Shown piece by piece: positions 5,378 to 8,353 of a stretch of DNA of 8,353 nt. The first letter of the stretch is position 1; each line of letters opens with the position of its first letter. Both the position numbers and the translations under genes were made by a program. The notes beneath the pieces are model-generated. The model worked only from the letters and a program-made list of their open reading frames with translations, was not told the DNA's origin and ran no database searches. This stretch comes from an uncultured Alphaproteobacteria bacterium (GTDB lineage: Bacteria; Pseudomonadota; Alphaproteobacteria; UBA7985; CAJQQZ01): NCBI GenBank assembly GCA_905480445.1, contig CAJQQJ010000119.1, positions 1 to 8,353 of the forward strand, given 5' to 3'.

Positions 5378-8353
5378 ATGTTTCTTCAGAATTCAAAGGA
5401 TTTAGACAACAACATCAAAACAAAAAAGTCATTTGAGCAGCGATGGCGAAGTTCATTCTGCAAGGCTCTATTGTTTTGGACAGTTAGTGCAGGACTCGGA
5501 ATCGGCACTTCAGAGGTTTTTGCTCAAGATGGCATTGTCGACAAAGGTGATGCAGTTGTTGCTGGCTTTTCGGGCAGTCAACCACCGGTCGACTACGACT
5601 CAATTCCAGAAAACCAAACCGAAATTGATGAAACTTTCATTAACCCTGATGAGGCATCACTAAAAGTCTTTGATGTTAGCGGGCCAGGCTTTTCTTTGGA
5701 CGCCAGCGTTTATCCAGCCCCAGTCCGGTTCGAAGCACCAGCATCAGAGATCGGCCAGGTTTTTGGTGTTGCGCTAGACGATGCCTCTAATCCCAACATC
5801 TACGTTACAGCGACTTCAGCCTATGGTCTGCATATTGTTGGACCAGATAGTGACGGCGATGGTCGTCCGGAACGCCTGTTGTTCGGTCAGGACGATGCGC
5901 TGTGGATGGAGGGTCTGTTCGGCGAAACAAATGGCGGGTCACCAGGATCAGTCTGGCGTATTGACGGTATAACGGGTGAAGTCTCTTTGTTTGCTGACAT
6001 CACCCACAATGGCCTGCCCAACAGTGGGCCAGGTCTTGGCACCATCACTTTCGATGCTAGACACCAGCAATTCTTCGTCTCCGACCTCGACACTGGAGTG
6101 ATCCATCGTCTTGATATGAATGGTAACGAACTCAGCACCTACGATCACGGTGAAGTCGGACTCGGATTGGCCGGTCTCGCCATCGTTCCACTTGACGAAG
6201 CCGATATCACAGATATCACTTCACCTGACTTTTCAGCTGAAGACCCTGACACTTGGGGTTTCGCGGCGCCGGACCGTCGTGTCTGGGCGCTCGTTAAGAG
6301 AGGAAAAAGGCTCTTTTATTCAGTTTGGGGGCAAAATCAAATTTGGTCCATTAGGATAAAGAAAAACGGTGATTTTGGAAACGATCCAAGACTTGAACTC
6401 GATCTCGAGTTAGGCCCAAAAAACTACCCTGTCAGCGATATCGTTTTTAGTGGTTCCGGCGCTATGGTCATTGCCCAAAGAGGTGCACATCTCCCTTCAT
6501 ATGACTTTGCCAGCTTTGCTAATGGCGCTGAAAACAAAGTCATGCGGTTCTGGCGCGAAAAACCTGACGATCCTATTACACCAGGACGTTGGAAACCAGT
6601 AGGTGAAGACTATGCTATTGGTTTCGCTGAACAATTTGACAAAACGAATGGCGGCATTGATTTAGGGTACGGTTACGACAAAAATGGACGGATCGACTAC
6701 AATCAATGTCGGAAACTGCTTTGGGCTAGTGGTGACGCTCTGCGCGATAACCCTAACTATGTAGATTTCTTATCTAACGGCGGTGAGCTAATTCTAAACG
6801 GCCTACAAGCCAGCCCGTTTAACAAACCAAAACCTAAGAACACACCGCCTTATGAGTCAGCCTACGTTGACTACCTGGCCAACCTTTATGATCCCTTTGC
6901 ACCTGGTTCTATTGGTGACGTAGATATCTTTCGAACTGGCTGCGCTAAGCCAGAAGAACCACCTGAAGAGCCGGAAGAACCGGACTTGGAGATCGAGAAA
7001 GAAGCTGAATCCGCACAGTGTGATCCAGGTGGCAAATGCACTTTTACCGTCACAATCCGCAATTTAGGACCGGGCGATTTCGTAGGATCCCTAGTATTTG
7101 TTGATACTCCGGCGACCCCGGGTAGCACTTTGATTGATTGGCAGCCGTCTCCTCCGTGGAACTGCTTTGATAATGGCGGAAGCTATCTGTGTGAACATCC
7201 TCCGATTGTCATGGCAGCTGTTGATGAAGTCAGTGTTGATCTGACATTCCAAGTTCCTTTCAACATCACTGAAACTGTCTATGAAAACTGTGTGGAAATA
7301 CAATGGACACCAGAAGAGGACATTCCATCAGAAAACGACGACCCAGTCGACATTGCTGAGTTGCAGCAATTATTGGCTGACGCTGGCTACGACCCAGGGC
7401 CTGTTGATGGTACCTTTGGTAACAAAACTAGACTGGCAGTTGAAGAACTCCAAAGAGACCTGGGCTTAAATCCGACGGGTCAACCAACCGCTGATTTGAT
7501 AGAGGCCCTACGTCAAGACAACCTTGGCGACGAAGACCCAATCGAACCATCAGATGATCCTCTAGGCGACCGCAACCCATCGAACGATCGAGATTGTGCT
7601 GAGGTCGATATCCCTGGCGATGATCCACAGCATTACAAAACCATGTCATCTTTCCACACCAAGTACAAATCTTCTTGGCACCTAAAGCAGAACTCAAGAG
7701 TTCACTTCCCAAGAGTCTCTCGAGTTCACCTAAAATACAAGTCTGTATGGCATAAACCAAAGACTTCGCGTGTACACAACCCGATCATCTCTGATGGAAA
7801 CGGACATAAGAAAGCGATCTCAACGCTTCATAAGAAATACAAATCATCTTGGCATCAAAAGCAGAACTCCGTTGTTCACTTCCCTAGAGTTTCCCGCATT
7901 CACTTGAAGTACAAGTCAGCCTGGCATAAATCCAAAACTTCCCGTGTGCACAATCCGATCATTTCCGACGGAAATGGCCATAGAAAAATTATCTCTAGGC
8001 TTCATAAGAAGTACAAGTCGTCATGGCATGTGAAAGGGAAATCTGTTGCTCATAATCCGACAATTTCTCGCATTCACCTGAAGTACAAGTCGGCTTGGCA
8101 CAAATCCAAAACATCCCGTGTGCACAATCCCATAATTTCCGATGGTAACAGTCATAGGAAAGTAATCTCTACACTCCACAAGAAGTACAAATCCTCATGG
8201 CATAAGTCCAAGACATCTCGTGTGCACAACCCCATAATTTCCAGTGGAAACGGCCATAGGAAAGTAATTTCTAACCTTCACAAGAAGTACAAATCTTCTT
8301 GGCACAAGTCCAAGACGTCTCGTGTACACAACCCCATAATTTCCAGTGGGAAC
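5378..8353 (+). CDS. Giant secreted mosaic protein with DUF11-like, peptidoglycan-binding and His-rich repeat domains, 3' end outside window
   Basis: The frame is open for 992 codons to the right edge. The start has AGAGGA at 5365-5370, seven bases before the ATG, and an in-frame stop lies upstream at 5363. Residues 1-49 are a signal peptide with a long basic N-region, a core from about 30, and VFA before Gln50. Residues about 125-365 resemble an NHL/SMP-30-type beta-propeller (VFGVALDD, GSVWRIDGITGEVSLFADI, FFVSDLDTGVIHRLD). DSDGDG (157-162) and DKNGRID (434-440) look like calcium loops. After a PEEPPEEPEEP linker (525-535), a DUF11-like domain starts at about 536, with Cys548, 554, 596, 605 and 638. 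A PG_binding_1 domain (about 657-712; ELQQLLADAGYDPGPVDGTF) comes next. GDRNPSNDRDCAEVDI (730-745) looks like the DUF11 end. Residues 760-992 are the H-x4-S repeats. I infer a surface or wall-bound structural protein or adhesin; no enzyme site is evident. Confidence 0.9.
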   Translation, partial: MFLQNSKDLDNNIKTKKSFEQRWRSSFCKALLFWTVSAGLGIGTSEVFAQDGIVDKGDAVVAGFSGSQPPVDYDSIPENQTEIDETFINPDEASLKVFDVSGPGFSLDASVYPAPVRFEAPASEIGQVFGVALDDASNPNIYVTATSAYGLHIVGPDSDGDGRPERLLFGQDDALWMEGLFGETNGGSPGSVWRIDGITGEVSLFADITHNGLPNSGPGLGTITFDARHQQFFVSDLDTGVIHRLDMNGNELSTYDHGEVGLGLAGLAIVPLDEADITDITSPDFSAEDPDTWGFAAPDRRVWALVKRGKRLFYSVWGQNQIWSIRIKKNGDFGNDPRLELDLELGPKNYPVSDIVFSGSGAMVIAQRGAHLPSYDFASFANGAENKVMRFWREKPDDPITPGRWKPVGEDYAIGFAEQFDKTNGGIDLGYGYDKNGRIDYNQCRKLLWASGDALRDNPNYVDFLSNGGELILNGLQASPFNKPKPKNTPPYESAYVDYLANLYDPFAPGSIGDVDIFRTGCAKPEEPPEEPEEPDLEIEKEAESAQCDPGGKCTFTVTIRNLGPGDFVGSLVFVDTPATPGSTLIDWQPSPPWNCFDNGGSYLCEHPPIVMAAVDEVSVDLTFQVPFNITETVYENCVEIQWTPEEDIPSENDDPVDIAELQQLLADAGYDPGPVDGTFGNKTRLAVEELQRDLGLNPTGQPTADLIEALRQDNLGDEDPIEPSDDPLGDRNPSNDRDCAEVDIPGDDPQHYKTMSSFHTKYKSSWHLKQNSRVHFPRVSRVHLKYKSVWHKPKTSRVHNPIISDGNGHKKAISTLHKKYKSSWHQKQNSVVHFPRVSRIHLKYKSAWHKSKTSRVHNPIISDGNGHRKIISRLHKKYKSSWHVKGKSVAHNPTISRIHLKYKSAWHKSKTSRVHNPIISDGNSHRKVISTLHKKYKSSWHKSKTSRVHNPIISSGNGHRKVISNLHKKYKSSWHKSKTSRVHNPIISSGN
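7655..8353 (+). repeat. In-frame coding repeat array, 24- and 34-residue units built of H-x4-S octads
   Basis: Eight tandem units follow one another without gaps. Three 24-residue units (7655-7726, 7829-7900, 8003-8074) alternate with 34-residue units (7727-7828, 7901-8002, 8075-8176). Then two 34-residue units follow in a row (8177-8278, and 8279 to the edge, cut at 25 residues). Every unit opens with H-x-KYKS-x-WH. Each splits into octads with His first and Ser sixth. The 24-residue unit is three octads. The 34-residue unit is four octads, the third stretched to ten residues (HNPIISDGNG). The array is Lys/Arg/His-rich, has no Glu or Cys, and has only three Asp. It continues beyond the window. 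I do not recognise it as a named family. Confidence 0.95.

Noticed and set aside
5887..6148. Antisense frames opposite the giant gene, also at 6886-7303 and 7428-7760
   Set aside because: They are shadows of the well-supported plus-strand frame, with low-complexity or nonsense translations and no start signals.
7655..8353. CRISPR array or non-coding satellite
   Set aside because: The repeats stay in one open frame, unit lengths are multiples of three, differences are mostly silent or conservative, and there are no unique spacers.

Overview
The window looks like chromosomal DNA of a moderate-GC alphaproteobacterium. The grounds are a 41-residue zinc-free ribosomal protein L36, a short PssA-type phosphatidylserine decarboxylase followed by a CDP-alcohol phosphatidylserine synthase, and a PhoP/FeuP-like response regulator with its kinase. 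A marine Rhodospirillales/Kiloniellales-type organism is plausible, but the sequence does not settle the genus.

Layout. Positions 1-496 (minus) hold the N-terminal part of an exported TPR protein that runs off the left edge. rpmJ (600-725, minus) has its own near-consensus promoter and a rho-independent terminator. psd (906-1601) and pssA (1604-2389) form a plus-strand operon that makes phosphatidylethanolamine: PssA makes phosphatidylserine and Psd decarboxylates it. pssA meets the histidine kinase gene (2386-3795, minus) tail to tail with a 4-base overlap. The kinase gene overlaps the response regulator gene (3788-4450, minus) by 8 bases. A perfect 12-bp inverted repeat at 4489-4527 separates the regulator from a minus-strand gene for a secreted SH3-domain protein (4548-5036).

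The right third is the accessory and most interesting part. A 341-bp divergent intergenic region (5037-5377) separates the SH3 gene from one very long open reading frame (5378 to the right edge, 992 codons without a stop). The frame encodes a secreted mosaic protein: signal peptide, beta-propeller-like region, DUF11-like domain, a peptidoglycan-binding (PG_binding_1) domain, and a basic, histidine-rich C-terminal repeat array. The array is built from 28 consecutive H-x4-S octads grouped into 24- and 34-residue units, and it continues past the window.

The divergent region carries the hexamer GTTCAG as direct repeats spaced 11 bp start to start. One set points at the SH3 gene and one at the giant gene. 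That spacing is typical of OmpR/PhoB-family regulators. The working model is that the adjacent FeuP/PhoP-like two-component system controls two divergently transcribed, exported proteins with cell-wall-binding modules. This link is inference and is untested.
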